Below, one piece after another: positions 1 to 12,763 of a stretch of DNA of 64,000 bases. Numbering within the stretch: the stretch's first letter is position 1; each line of letters opens with the position of its first letter. Position numbers and translations under genes: made by a program. This DNA is from Casuarius casuarius (taxonomy: Eukaryota > Chordata > Aves > Casuariiformes > Casuariidae). The DNA lies in contig PTFA01000055.1 of the NCBI GenBank assembly GCA_003342895.1, positions 1,037,267 to 1,101,266 of the forward strand, read 5' to 3'. Below the pieces are notes generated by a model. It was not told where the DNA came from and did no database searches. It saw nothing but the letters and a program-made list of their open reading frames with translations.

Positions 1-3000
1 CACAAGGCTATTTTTTTCTGTAGTGCTTGACACTGGAAATACTGAACACATTTTTAGCAGTTATACATTGACTAAATTACTCAGTCACCAATCTCAGTTA
101 TTTATTTCCAATTGTATAACAACAGGCAGTGCTCTTATCTTTACTTAATTAGCTTCGATTTCTAAAGTTAAATTCCTGCATTAGATTAAAAAGGCCATGG
201 TAAGCCACATGCTGTCTGTAAATAAGATGAGTCTGTTGTGAAAGGTTCATATTCAAATGCACACTGTTGATGACTAGGAAAGCTACGGGTAATCAAGGCT
301 GTAAATCTGTCATTGTGACATACAAGTAGTGCTTAGCACCACACGTAGTACAAGGGCAAACATGGAAGTGGAAAACTTGAAGATGTGCATTGTGAAGAAA
401 ACAACCAAATAATTCCAATCATAAGTTGGAGAGGTTTCCTTAATTTAGGGGAGTTAAACCCTGAATGTGAAGATTACTAACTTGTATTCACTACAGATCC
501 TGAAAAAAACTTGTTCTGTTATTAACTATTTGCCTGTTGAGACTCACTGTCAAAACTGATACTGCTAGATAATTATCACATCAGAATGTGCAAGAATTTC
601 AGTTAAAGTTGGACAGATACTGAAAGATATTTTGTATCTGAAAATCTTTGCAAATGAAAGAAGTGAATGTGATATGATGATATTCATGACTCTTTTTTAT
701 TTGTGTCATGTATGCAGCTGGGCTTGAAGAATTTTGTTGTTTTCTCCATTTTCGTGTCTGAGATAACTGATATCTAGTTCCACCAATGCTACTGGTTTTT
801 AAAGAGCTGGATACCTATTCACAGGTTGCTCAACAGACTGGTGTGACTTTCATCAGTGTTTTGCAGTCTAGGTAGAGCTGAGAGCTGAAAAGGGGTAATT
901 GGCAAGGCCAGCTCCCACCCCTGTCCTGTGCCTGCCACATAGCTGCAATTATACATTTATGTGAAGTCACGTTCAGTGCCTGAATGAACCATACAGCATA
1001 ATCTCTGTTAAATAAAGCAGAGAAAATTGAGACTTGTGCTGAGTGAAAACCTGTTGTTGTTCTGCAACATGCAACTATATTTTATTACGTGCCTTCCACA
1101 AGAGATACTATGATTCTGTATATTATGACAGCAGTGAAAATCCTAACAGTGTCAGGGAAGAGAACAGTGGCTGAAGGGCTCACGGTACTTAGATTCCAAA
1201 TAGAAAGTACCTATAAATTATAGTTCAAGCATGAAAGTTCACAGATGCGAGAGGAACCTATGAGCTGACATTCATTTTCAAAACTATACACTGAATAACA
1301 TGGAAAGCAATCTGTTTAAAAAATAATAATAATAACACCCATGAGGGATGGAGATGTCCAAGTTAGACACCAACCTTGGTCTAGCCCCAGTTTTCTTGGA
1401 GTGAGCACAACAAAGATACTGAAGGCCACTAACTGATAAAGTTGAAGTTTTAGAGTACTACAATAATTACCTGTACCAAGGTAACTTCCTAAGAAATGCA
1501 GAATTACTGGGCCCTAATAAAAAACTTTAAAGTCCATCTACTGCTGATCATCATGTCCAGTAAGACTATTCTCCATCTTTCTCTTCTAGCATCTTTCAGT
1601 TGCTTCCCAAGCTCACATGGGACTTCCTGCAACCTATTCAGAGGCAATACAAAGTATCAAACAGAGGCAATGCAAATATCTACAAAATAATGAACAGAAA
1701 ACATGAATAAGAAATTAACTTGTTTTCCTATTTGTCACACCTTGTCCATACAAATACAAGAAGAAATGACTATGGAGTAAATATTGAAATCCCTGTAATG
1801 AAGAGTATCTCACACCTTAACTAATTTTACTGTCCTTAGTGTGACTGAAGGTCACAATCTCAACCTACTTTTTTGTTTTGCTACAGCTAGCTCATACAGT
1901 CAGTTTTACTAAGAACTTGGGTGATAGTGTGGTCATATTATCCTCTGCTGCTAATCAGTTAACCGTAATGCTACTGGCAAAAGATTAGGAAACAGCTGTG
2001 ATCCATTTGGCTTTTGCAGTTCTGTAGACAAAAGGAAGAAACATCTATCCAGCATTCTTCTTCCAGCTTTTGAGTTACTTGGGGAGAGGAAAGGAAATAT
2101 CTAGGCTTTTAACAAATAGCCAGTATGATTTGAAGACTGCACCCCACTCATACAATTCTCTAAAAATGCAGCATCGGTATTCACATTGAGGGAAGTGCAT
2201 GGAAATACTTGTCATTGGAATATTATGAATAAATACTTCTGTAGTGACTTTAATTTGACTGCTGATGTTTTGTTGTTGCTGTTTATTGAATCTGATGATT
2301 CAATAAACTGATGGAAATGTAGAGAACAAGAAATTGGCCAAAGTCATAGGAGGTCTGTTCTCAAGAAAAGATTCCTACATGGACAAGGGAGCATGAATTT
2401 TCTCAGAGCAAACAAACATGAAATTTCCACCAGTCCAAGCATCCAGACTAATCAAATTATAATTTTTGTGCCCATTTGTAAAGGCAGTGAGATTGTAGGC
2501 TGAACTTTTGGGACAACCTTACTGTGAGATTAATCCTTTAACCAAATTATCTCAGATCTGACAATTCAATGATCTCTTCCCATCTCTGCACATCTGTCTG
2601 AGAAAGGTACTTTATTATCACCAAATGTTAGGCTAACGTGTCCTGAGACTCTGAGCCTACGTAAGTGATGCTGGTGTTTACAATGCAGTTGCTTCTCTGA
2701 GACAGCTGCGAAGGAGTGACAAGATGGATCAAAGCTCTGCAGAAGTTCTTTAGGTAATGTTTCTAATCACAGCCTATTAAAAGAAACAAAATCCTAACTA
2801 ACTCATGGAGCAAGCGACCTGTAAATGATGCTGCCTCATGAACTCTGTGGGCAGTTCTCTGTTTGCCACACACCTTTTGCTTCAGAAAATTTAGGTCAAA
2901 TAGCTTTTCAATTTTTTTTCTAGCAGATTAAATTGGGTCATGTTCCTAGGGAAGTGGGTCATTTTTCCCTATAAATAAACAGTTTCATGCCTGCACATCT

Positions 3001-6000
3001 TTAGTTCAAAGGATCTATTGTTTGTACTTAAAACTGCACGATTCTTTTGCTTAGCCAAGAGGCAGTGATTTTTTTTTTCTAAGGGCAGTCTTTAGCCTGA
3101 CCCAGTAAGACACACGATGTTTTTCAGTACATTACAGTGAAAAGTGTCGCTTTTCTGTCTCCCCATCAAAACACTGACTGGGCACAAAACCCTTAGCCAG
3201 TATTGATTGATTTGCTCCACTGACTTCAACAGGGCTGTTTTGATTTATATCATGGGGGAATCCATGCTAAAAAAGATCAGTGTCCAGGACATAACATAGA
3301 AAAGTTTTTGCTGATTTTCATTGTCTAACACACCACAAAAGATTTTTCTCATGTCTGTTCAAGTGAAAATAAGGACCTTTAGGAGGAGAATGTGAGGCAA
3401 CTCTCTGACAGGGTATTTTACCTGTAATACAAAGCCTGTCTTTACATGCTTCAAGCCAAATAAATGATTCATCTGGCTAGTTGATTTACAAAAGATAGTT
3501 CAGTTAATTGTTATGACAAAAATAAATACCTAAGAATGCAATCATCCTCTCTCCTAGGTTTTTTTTTAATTAGGCTTATGAATGTTTTTATCATTTATGT
3601 CATTATGAATGAAAACATGAGTATTTCAATATTATTCGTATAGGTTTCCTAGGAATTGCATACTTGTCTAAAGTCCATAAATACAGTCAGTCATTTAATG
3701 TTCAGATATGTGAATATTAAGTGAGGTCATTTTAGGTCACTTTTCCCAGAATTCTTTATTTATTTTTCTTTCCTCTAGTTCATAATTTTATTTTAATGTC
3801 TACAACACTCTCTTCTTTGTCTTGTAAGCGTCTCACTGTAAGTACTACAGAAAACCTAATGATTGATACTTTTTTAATTCAGAACTGCCTTGTTCTCAGA
3901 CTGACATTACATCCTTGTGCCTAACAAACCCAAAAACATATACTGTTTTTAGCAGTTAAATTTCAAAATTCAAATTTGGTCTTTTGTGTGTTTTGGAACC
4001 AAATCTTTGAATAGAGACATACCAGCCCTGCTAGTTTGGAAATTCTTTAATATGTCCTACACTTCCCAGCTTCAGAGACACTCTAGAGGTATCTCACCAC
4101 ATTTTAAAGAGAAATGAAAATTACATCCATGAAGGCATTTCTAGGCTTGCTGAGATTTTGTCATAGAAGTCTTGGTATCTTTGGCAGTAAGAACAATATG
4201 AAACCTCTACCATTGGAGATAGTTTCTAAATTAATTTGAAAAAACTTCCAACAACTGTGCTGTGTCTCTTGAGAGATTTTGCTCTTAGAGATTTCCCTTA
4301 GCTACTGTAATGAACAGGAAAAGTAACTGGCATCAGTGAACCTCTGCTTCTGAAATGCCTCTGAAGGTAAAAAAATCCTAACAGTAAGTTTTGTTCTGTA
4401 CCAAAAGAAAACAATAGAAGAATATAAAAATACGTAGCCTAACTTGAAATGAGTAAATGAGTCATTTTTCAGATTGGTCTTACAATACCGACAATCTTAT
4501 TCTGGTGATTCTGGTGATTTTTATTCCATTTATTTATATGTGAAAGAGGAAAAGTGATCTCAAAGATTATTCACATCTGGCAACATCAGATGTAGTTTGT
4601 GCAGATTAGATTCAATGGGACTAATTTTTCAAGAGCAAGGCAGAACATACCCCAAAGACATGAACTGTGAGGCCTCAGATGTTCATCTGCAAATGCAGGC
4701 CTATATTCTCAGATGTCCTCAGACCTGACATGTGTTTTTAATGACATATCCATGATTCTCTATTTTGAAAACATGGTTCTGTATTAGTATAGAATGGATT
4801 TTGCAATTCTCTCATAATAGTAGTGGACATTGTCATATCATGGCTAGATTACACATCAGATGTTTACATAAACTAAATGAGCCAAAGAAACCAAATCTCA
4901 TTCCAAAAGTATGTGAATCAATATTTTTATCTGAAAAATCCTATATAGTATATAAACACTGTTGAGAATAAATGTACCACTAAAGACATGGTCAGTGCCA
5001 ATATCAGAAAAAAAGACAAAAACCTGCACAAAAAAAAGAGAAAGGAAAGTTGCACAGTCCTAAAGGCTACCTCTAGATTGTTTTCAGAACTCAGGGGCTG
5101 CATTCACCTAATCACCTAGCCACTAGTGGATTGAAAGGGTATTGATATGAAGATACAATCCTTTCAACTGGATGCAGTGAACAGAATGACGATAGGTAGA
5201 GGAAGGAGAAGGAAAGGTAAAATGTGTCAAAATGGTAAACCAAGATTTGGCCAAGATTTCTTTCTTTTTTTGGTGATGATCAAAAAGAAAAATAAGTGTT
5301 GAAACTCACTTCAGAACTGAGAGTAGCTAGGAATGAAAGAACATAATAACGAGAGAGAAAGAGCTAAAAAGAGGTACTAAATTTGAGATACTTACGAAAT
5401 TTTAAAAAGAATTTATGAGAATTCTTTGTAAATAGCAGATAATGCAGTGTGATGGGAACTGAAGGGTACAGGATCACACATGCAAAAAAATAAATCATGA
5501 GTTTGTCTTTCCTTGTGCCTACAAAACTGAAACGATAAAGGTAATAATCAAAGTAGTTTCAGGATACCATGAGAAAAGGAAAAGGAAGAAAAGGTAGAGG
5601 AACTGTATAAAAAAATATTAGGCAAGAGGAGACTGAGATAGCAAAGCAGCAGATTGGGATGAACTCACAAGCATGGAACAAAAATTTCAAAGGCAGTTGG
5701 AAAAGGAAGAATAGTGTAAGAGACAAGGGTGATACCACAACTGTAACTACATTCTTAATTCGGAAAACACGCTAGAATTATCCACTAGACTTGGTAATAC
5801 TGGTAAGGCCTGAGCCCCTAACAACTTTATACAGGCCAATGCTCACCAAGGCCACTATTAACCAAAATCAAGTTATGAAAATAATACTGAATCTCTATTT
5901 AACAGCCTGTCATAAAATTCATTTTATTAGTACTTTTAGTCAACAGTCTTATCATGCTTTTACCAACAGTGTGATCAATATGAGCATTATATCTAGCCTA

Positions 6001-6299
6001 CAATTGCACCTACCACTTCAAAAGCTTCATAAATCATCAACTTTTATAACTTCTTGATTACCTCCTAATGTTCATACAAAACAAGGATAAAAACAAAAAT
6101 CACCCTCTGATGAAAGCATGCTGAGCACTTGAAAAACTTTTATTAAATGATATCCAGTTAGCAACACCCTGTTGGGCCATCACTGTGTAGTGATGATTAT
6201 GGAGTGCTCTTTCGCATAAACTGAATAAATCTCATAAATTGTTGATGGAGGTGCTTTGAAATATCAGCTATTGACCAACTTTACCCCAGCAACAGAAGA
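1..6299. other. AT-rich non-coding DNA, no gene seen
   Basis: No reading frame here exceeds 88 codons, and none resembles a protein family I know. Content is ordinary AT-rich vertebrate non-coding sequence with an (AAT)4 run at 1321-1334, a 9-bp doublet at 4500-4517 and a perfect 12-bp-arm hairpin at 2281-2308. A pyrimidine-rich acceptor at about 3779 followed by GTAAGT at about 3840 would bound a T-rich piece of about 60 bases, which I regard as chance. Confidence 0.6.
2281..2308. repeat. perfect inverted repeat, 12-bp arms, 4-base loop
   Basis: The arms are GTTTATTGAATC and GATTCAATAAAC around TGAT. It is AT-rich and short. No stem extends outside the perfect arms, so a microRNA precursor is unlikely. 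It probably arose as a local foldback, and no function is claimed. Confidence 0.7.
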
Positions 6300-7160
6300 G
6301 AATTGATTTAGTTTGCCTCTCTCCTAAGACATTTTATCCCTTGCCTGGGGCTTGGGGATTGTACAGCAAACAGATCAATCCCATGTACTTTCAAGGGCTG
6401 GAGAAAACTGTTCGGTCCATGTCTGGGTTTCCTGTAAGGTCTGCATCGTGATACCTGATTTAGTGATGCTTCTCCACAATATGACAAGGAATGGGGATGA
6501 GAGTAACCCATCTTTAACACCACAGAGAGCTCAGATAGGGACGATCAAAGCTAAAATTGTCAGACCAGTTTTTATGACGAGTTTGGGTCTACAGCAGACA
6601 TATAATTGAATTCCACTGCCTCTCCAGTCACAGTTCTCCCTGTCTCCTTCTTATTCTGCCTAGACTGTTCCAGTGAGCATGCAGAGATGAGGGGCCATGC
6701 TGCACATGAAACGTAGTAATCCAAGTGCATACAGGCAGGCTTCTGGGGCAGTGCAGCTACATCCAAATTCCAGTCTGAGGACAGAACGAAGGGAAACCAG
6801 AATCGTAAAGGAGATATTAAGACCTGAAGCACTCTGGGTTACTCTTCCACCTCTGCTCTATAGACTTCTGCAAGGTTTGAGTTGTAGATTTCTTCCACAG
6901 TGCTTTCTGAGCTTGCAAAAGGTATGGGAAATATGTTTGTTTGCCCACAGACTTCAGTGAATTAAAAATGTTACCACCATTTTTACCCATTGCTGTCAGG
7001 CCTCTTGCCACTTTTAAATTACTGTTGCACATGAAACACTGGAATGCCTCTGGAGCTTTTCAAGCAATTATGTCCTCTCTTTCACACCACTGTGATGCAG
7101 CTTTGTTAACATACTTTGCCATGTTTATAAAAAGAAAATCCATAGACAAATACTGCTACT
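6300..7160. other. unclassified stretch with locally higher GC and overlapping short ORFs
   Basis: This interval is less AT-rich than its surroundings and has several overlapping frames of 71-88 codons on both strands, which is what a modest local rise in GC produces. None of the translations shows a recognisable domain, signal peptide pattern or catalytic motif. It could be an old, unrecognisable transposon copy or a conserved non-coding block. I cannot decide between these by eye. Confidence 0.35.
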
Positions 7161-9155
7161 GACAGATATTATTGCTGTGGTGAGATAACTAAACAAAAAC
7201 AGGTAAATTCAGCTGCAGCAAGGAGTCTCACATCTTGTCAGTGTTGCTTTTGTAGCAACATGATACATTTCAAGAATACAGAAGGAAAGGTCTTTCAAAC
7301 ACTAACTCTATAAGCACATGTGACAAGGACCAGTGGCTTCCTTGGGACCGCCAGTGCATGTGAAACACGTAAGATGGGCAAAAAGGAGAAAATTTTAATA
7401 CCAGTGCCAATAGTCAGTTTTAATACCTTATTTCAATGACGCTATCCATGAGACTGAATTCATAGCTCTGAGGGGATATAGAGGAGGAGGATTTTCACAA
7501 CTACCTTCAATTTTATTGTATGTAGGGATCATTGATCCTACTGAAACTGCTTCGGAAGTCACACAATCTGGTATTATAAGGTGTTTCTTTCACACAGGTA
7601 ACAGATTTAAATAAAGTGGCATCTCCAGTATATATTGTCTGATTCACTCTTTCTACATCTACATAAAAGGAGTTCTTATTTCATCAGAACAATTCAAAGT
7701 TGGAAAAGGTCTTTGGCTGCCTTCCTACCAGGCAGTTTAACATCCAGAAACTCTACATCCCCAGTAAAATACACCAGGAAGGCAAAACAGCTCTTCTTTT
7801 CCTCAGGAGTTTCCTGCTAAGGGAGTAACCCAGCAAACAATTTGTTTTAAATTGTATGTACTCCTCGAGCTAAGTCTGCCTACCTGGCAGTTAATCCTTC
7901 TTCTCCTCATAAAAAATGCACCAGGTGGCTTAGGAGGGCCTTTTCTTAAAAGCATGGAAGGACAGGCTATAGAAGAGCTGCAGAGTCTATTCAGGAGGCT
8001 CTGAATACTCTTTCATGAATCCTGTCACCAGACTCTCTCTCCAGAAACAACACTAATGCTGTGAGTAAGACTGCAAAGACATAAACTGACTGTCAGTCAG
8101 TAAACTGTGCTATGAATATAGGGAAGGATTCTCACATAGCTATATAGTTATACTGTTAATTGAAATGGAAAAAAATGTTTTACAGACTTGAAGGCAAACA
8201 GATTTGATTATGAATATATAGAAGGTGGAAGGACACAGTACAAAAGGGTACCAGTCATTTTTCATACTACACCTGCACTCTGGGAGAAAGCAGGCAACTA
8301 CTGAACAAAGGCAGAAAGCATCTTCTTCACAGCACAATTCTGCCAAAGGGACAGCATGCTATTGCCACAGAAATGCTGCATTTTCTTTCCTCTTCTCTTA
8401 GTGAGACTTCTATTTATTTCTTTAAATGCAACACTAGGTCTAAAGCCATATTTCCTCAGACATTTCTTTGAGTCTATGGCTAGTCTTTATTATCCATGGA
8501 GAGACCATAGTATCAAGTTCCCAGGAGGATCACAGTGAAGGAATACAAGGTTTCAGGTTTAGCAGGAGGCCCAGGCATATGGGAAGAGCATGAATATATC
8601 TACCACAATTTTGTTATTGCTTGCTACAAATCCACTCAGCCTTTTCATTCCTTATTGTGGGCCTGGAAGGAACGGAAGCCCAAAAGTTTTCAGTGTGCCT
8701 GCAATACAGGAGCAAGAAGATTCAAGTTTTCAGTTTGTTTGAATACAGTTAAAATTTGGCTAATAATTCATAGTTAGGTACAATTGATAGGCCCTGAAAA
8801 GATGGATTTTACGAATGAAAAATGGATTTCGAAGCCATTTTTTTACTGGTATTGATTATACTTGAAAAGGGTGTTTCTTCTTTCTTTACTATGTCTACTT
8901 CCAGTTAAGCTAGTTTAAACTCAGCATCAGTTTTAAGAGCCTTTCATGGAAAAGATCAAAATAGAATTAAACTTTTGTATTTTACATCAAAAAAGCAATA
9001 ACAATGCTCAATCTAGTCTGATTCAAACTTTCTCAGTCACAAATGCTGCATTTCTGAAAAATCTGTTGTTTCTCTATTGCATCTGAATGGTAGCTATATG
9101 CTTTGGAAAACATATTAGGATATTACCTTTTAAAAACATTAGTTAACTCTAACTA

Positions 9156-9186
9156 ATTAGATTAATGTTGTAAACATTAATCTAAT
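9156..9186. repeat. perfect 14-bp-arm inverted repeat holding homeodomain-like TAAT/ATTA cores
   Basis: The arms ATTAGATTAATGTT and AACATTAATCTAAT flank the three bases GTA. Just 5' is CTAATTAG, so this roughly 40-base patch carries several TAAT/ATTA cores of the kind bound by homeodomain proteins. The palindrome is seen directly. A regulatory role is inference, since such cores are common in AT-rich DNA. Confidence 0.65.
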
Positions 9187-10590
9187 GAGCCAGCCTGGAG
9201 ATGATGTTTTGTCTGAATACTCTTGCTTTAGTACTTGTACAGAGCATGTAATGGTTAAGTCATTCCCTCTCTTCCTTGTACCAGCTGGCTGGAGATAAGC
9301 ACATGCCTGCTTACTCCAAGTAATTTTTCAAAGCTGTACACAGTTGTACACATATACAAATCCCTTTAATGGGTAACAATGTAAGCATGCACCTCCTACA
9401 AACTCCTTAGTAAAAGGTTCCCCTCTTTAACTGAATATTGCTCGGACAAAAAACTGAACAACAACAAAAAGTAGGCAATTTGCATGATGCTGTTTTTCAA
9501 GTGTAAGAGGAGTGTGGGTCACACTGCTCATGTCCAGATACTAGCTTCCTGCTACTTCTGATTGCTTTGAGTACAGGCCAGCAGGTTCATGTCTGAACTT
9601 CCTCAGTGCTCAGGAATTCTAGCATCAGTAGGTTCCTTTCCATTTTCCTTTAGTTCCCTAAAAGACACCATTTCACTAGGTATCACATGGCAAATAGGAC
9701 AAATGCCTTTCAGAAATAACCCTAAAGGAAGAACAAACAGTCTTCCAATCACTCCTTAGTAAAATTTAACTGTGGGATTACTATGTACTGTATGTATGTA
9801 TAATGAACTATTTCACTTGCCTTCTTAACATGAGTTCTCATTCCCAAAATTACTCAGAGCTGGTCATTTTAGCAAGTAAGTTACTTTCTACCAGACCTGC
9901 AGATGGTGACCTGTAAGTACAACATGAAGTGTTTTGATCTGTTACTCCACTCATCCTTACAGCAGAATGAGAGTGCTAAAGGGAAACCATTATCTGAAAA
10001 GCTTTCAGATCAGTGCAGAATTCAAAAAGAATCACTAGGAAACTGCATCAGAGAACTGTAATGCTTAGTCATATGGACTTCTTTTAATGTGCATGTGACA
10101 TTTGCACCTTGAATTCATATTGGGAAAGGGGCTGACTAATATTTTATAAACACTCCAAAAACTACCTCCAGTTTAATTTATTGCAGAGGAAACACGTTCA
10201 TGAAGGGACAAAACATTTTCTCAAAGATCCTGCTTGGCACAGTACAAGCTAAAAATATAGGCACAGCTTCAAAGGTCAATGCTCCCATCTTGTGGCTGAT
10301 GAAGAAAATACACGTCTAAATATGCAGACAGAATATACAAGGAAATTGACTAGAACAGAATTTTTCCTCCATGTCACAATTAAAATTTAGGTCTTAGAAT
10401 TGCCAGTGTTTCAAAGAAGGAAGGACACTGAATTTTTTTTATCCACACTTAGCCACAAGACATGGAGTTTCTGTGATGAAATCCTAATTGTAGGTTGGGG
10501 GCATGAAATCCCCTTTTACTACACTCTGAATTCAAAGGCTGCTGAATTAAGGCAGCAATATGAGGGAAGTCCACAGACCAAAGGATAGTA

Positions 10591-10614
10591 GGTAGCACTG
10601 GTAGCACTGGTAGC
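10591..10614. repeat. short tandem repeat, 9-bp unit, 2.7 copies
   Basis: Two exact copies of GGTAGCACT are followed by a partial copy GGTAGC. This is a small tandem duplication of no evident function. Confidence 0.8.
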
Positions 10615-11556
10615 TAATGATACATGATGGAGTATAAAGAAGCATTTCACTCATGGCATCTGGATGCAATTGTTAGAACTGTGATCTCTGCTACTCTATA
10701 AGCTTCAGAAGCAGAGTAAAATCCCATTTCCCTAGGTCTTCCAAAGGATTTTTTTTCTTGATTCATTAGCTGATTTGCATAAGGCTGAAATGAAGAGCAC
10801 ATGGCTGGGTGTGCCTTATTAAAGGACCTATCCTGAAAGGTACCCATATATCCTAGTCACTTACACAAATCATTGCTGAATAAACTTGCTTCCTCTGTCA
10901 CTTCAGTGCATCCATACAGGTCCTAACACAGTATGTATTCTGATCCTAGATTAGTGTCTCAAAGTAAAAACAGGGATAACGTGTACCAATGTCAATACCA
11001 ATGTATGGGTATTTCAGCCCCCTGAATTGAAACGTATTTGGAAGATGCTGACAGTGAAGTTTGGAATATTTTCAGTAGCACAGCTATTCGATTTAATGGT
11101 TGCACAGAGTCAATTCCTGGGAAATGCCTAGCACACAGAAAATAGAGCTCTCAGTGGAACCATGACTGGAAGCAGGGTGATAAGGTTGAAACTGATGACA
11201 ATATAATTATAGCGATGATGAGTCAGGTATGATCATCTTAAATGAAGAGAATCAAATTTGGAAAAAAAGAAACTTCTAAAAGAAGTTTGGACACCATTTA
11301 AATAAGCTGGGTCTACTTAGTACACAACTACATGTATCAAATGAATTGGCCATTGGGGAGGATTCAGGCTCAACCTCATGAATGCTGTTTCGTTCTTACC
11401 TCTCTCCCCATGTGATTGAAATGAGACCAAGGCACAATGACAGAATCCACTGACTCAGAACCTGAACTACTTGGAAATATAAGTGAGCCCTGTGTCTAGT
11501 AAACTGTTCTGTCTTACCAAAATGAAAAGGGTGAAACACACTGAGCTCTCCTGCAG

Positions 11557-11745
11557 GCTAACAGCATGGACAGGAGGTGAAACTGGCTTTGAGAGCAAGC
11601 TCAGAGCTCGACACCGTAGATGTAACATTTCTACCCAGAAGATTTGTGAAGTGTATTTTCAAAGATGGCAACAAGGAGACAGGAAGGAGGACTCCAACCA
11701 TTCACTAACAAGCCTTCTGGCAAAATGTCTCAACAGAAGTGTCAG
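11557..11745 (+). other. weak candidate internal exon (unidentified)
   Basis: The 189 bases lie between an acceptor-like CTCTCCTGCAG and a strong donor CAG|GTAAGA at 11746. One frame stays open throughout (63 codons' worth, phase 2 at both ends) and is rich in charged residues (K, R, E, D). The polypyrimidine tract is short, and I recognise no domain. Open frames of this length occur by chance in the window, so this could be a lncRNA exon, a relic or coincidence. No partner exon is evident nearby. Confidence 0.18.
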
Positions 11746-12159
11746 GTAAGATTCCTTAGAATGCCAGAAATAGAAGTCATCAAGAGTTCTCTGTCTGCAA
11801 ACTTTGCTCATAAACTAGATCCCCAAAGCAGTGTAAACTTATGAAGGAGCACAAGATTGAGGTCAGGGCATGTCAGTCTCAGATGAATTCAGACAGTATT
11901 CACAGGACATACACTGTAAAAAGAGGGTTAGAAACAAGAATAGTAACAACAATAGCAAAAACATCTTCATCTCTCTACACTCTTCTGTAACTGCACACTC
12001 TGAATGGATTAGCAGCTTCTGTTAGTGTTCCAGTTTGTTGGTATATTTTAGTTTGAGTGGACAAAAAGCAGTCCAGTTTGGTGAAAGAGCTGCTTATTGC
12101 AGTCACTTATCAAAAACTAGGACTGGTAACAAATATGTTGGTCATGAGTGATGTTCATC

Positions 12160-12763
12160 ATATTTGAACATGAGTCAGCAGTGTACCCTTGAAGCATGAA
12201 GACTGAACATATACTGAGCTGCATTAGCAAAAACATGGTCAACAAGTTAATGGAAGTGACTATGCTGCTAGGCACTTGTGAGACTGCCTCTAGAATACTA
12301 GGGTCAGTTTTAGACTCACCCCAGTACAACAGAGATATTGACAGGCCTGAGAGAATCCAAAGCAGGGCCTCTAAGATGGTCAGGAACTGGAGAGCATTAT
12401 ATAGAAGATGCTGAGGGCACTGGGTTTGTTAGCCTGGAGAAGAGATCTAATTGTATATTCCACTACCTGAAGGTGCATTCTAGTCTACTCTTACGAGCGA
12501 CGCACAGCATAAGGAGAAAAGGTCAGAAGGTGCAACAAGAGAAATTGCAATTGGACATGAAGAAGAAGTGCTTCTCCCTGAGAGCAGTTGAGCACTGGAA
12601 AAGTTCACCCAGAGAAGTTATGGAGTCTCCATTCTTGCAGGTTGCCAAAATTCAACTGCCAAGGCCTTGAGCAATCTGATCTAACCTTGACATTAGTCCT
12701 ACATTGAGCAAGAGGTTGAAGTAGACGACCTGCAAAGGTCCCTTTCACTTAAATTTTTCTGAG
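12160..12763 (+). mobile_element. CR1-type LINE, 3' fragment, sense strand, old and diverged
   Basis: The sequence tracks the end of CR1 ORF2 and the 3' UTR. Recognisable landmarks in order are AACATGAGTCAGCAGTGT near 12166, GGCACTTGTGAGACTGCCTC near 12270, CAGTACAACAGAGATATTGA near 12323, the AGCCTGGAGAAGAGA segment near 12430, the GAGCACTGGAAAAGTTCACC to GAGAAGTTATGGAGTCTCC segment near 12590-12628, and the terminal AAAGGTCCCTTTCACTTAAA near 12734. The frame is broken in many places; the longest open piece is 110 codons (12338-12670). It has only the C-terminal end of the polymerase ORF and no endonuclease or RT core. The usual terminal octamer repeats are barely recognisable, which fits an old insertion. 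Boundaries are approximate (about 20 bases). Confidence 0.85.

Larger units (their letters stand above)
7161..11556. other. AT-rich non-coding DNA
   Basis: No supported gene. It contains a perfect 14-bp-arm palindrome at 9156-9186 and a 9-bp tandem repeat at 10591-10614, both listed separately. Reading frames are at most about 88 codons, with no recognised similarity. Confidence 0.55.

Noticed and set aside
12338..12670. 110-codon frame that could be taken for a small protein
   Set aside because: It is part of the decayed CR1 copy, and the frame is not the polymerase frame throughout.
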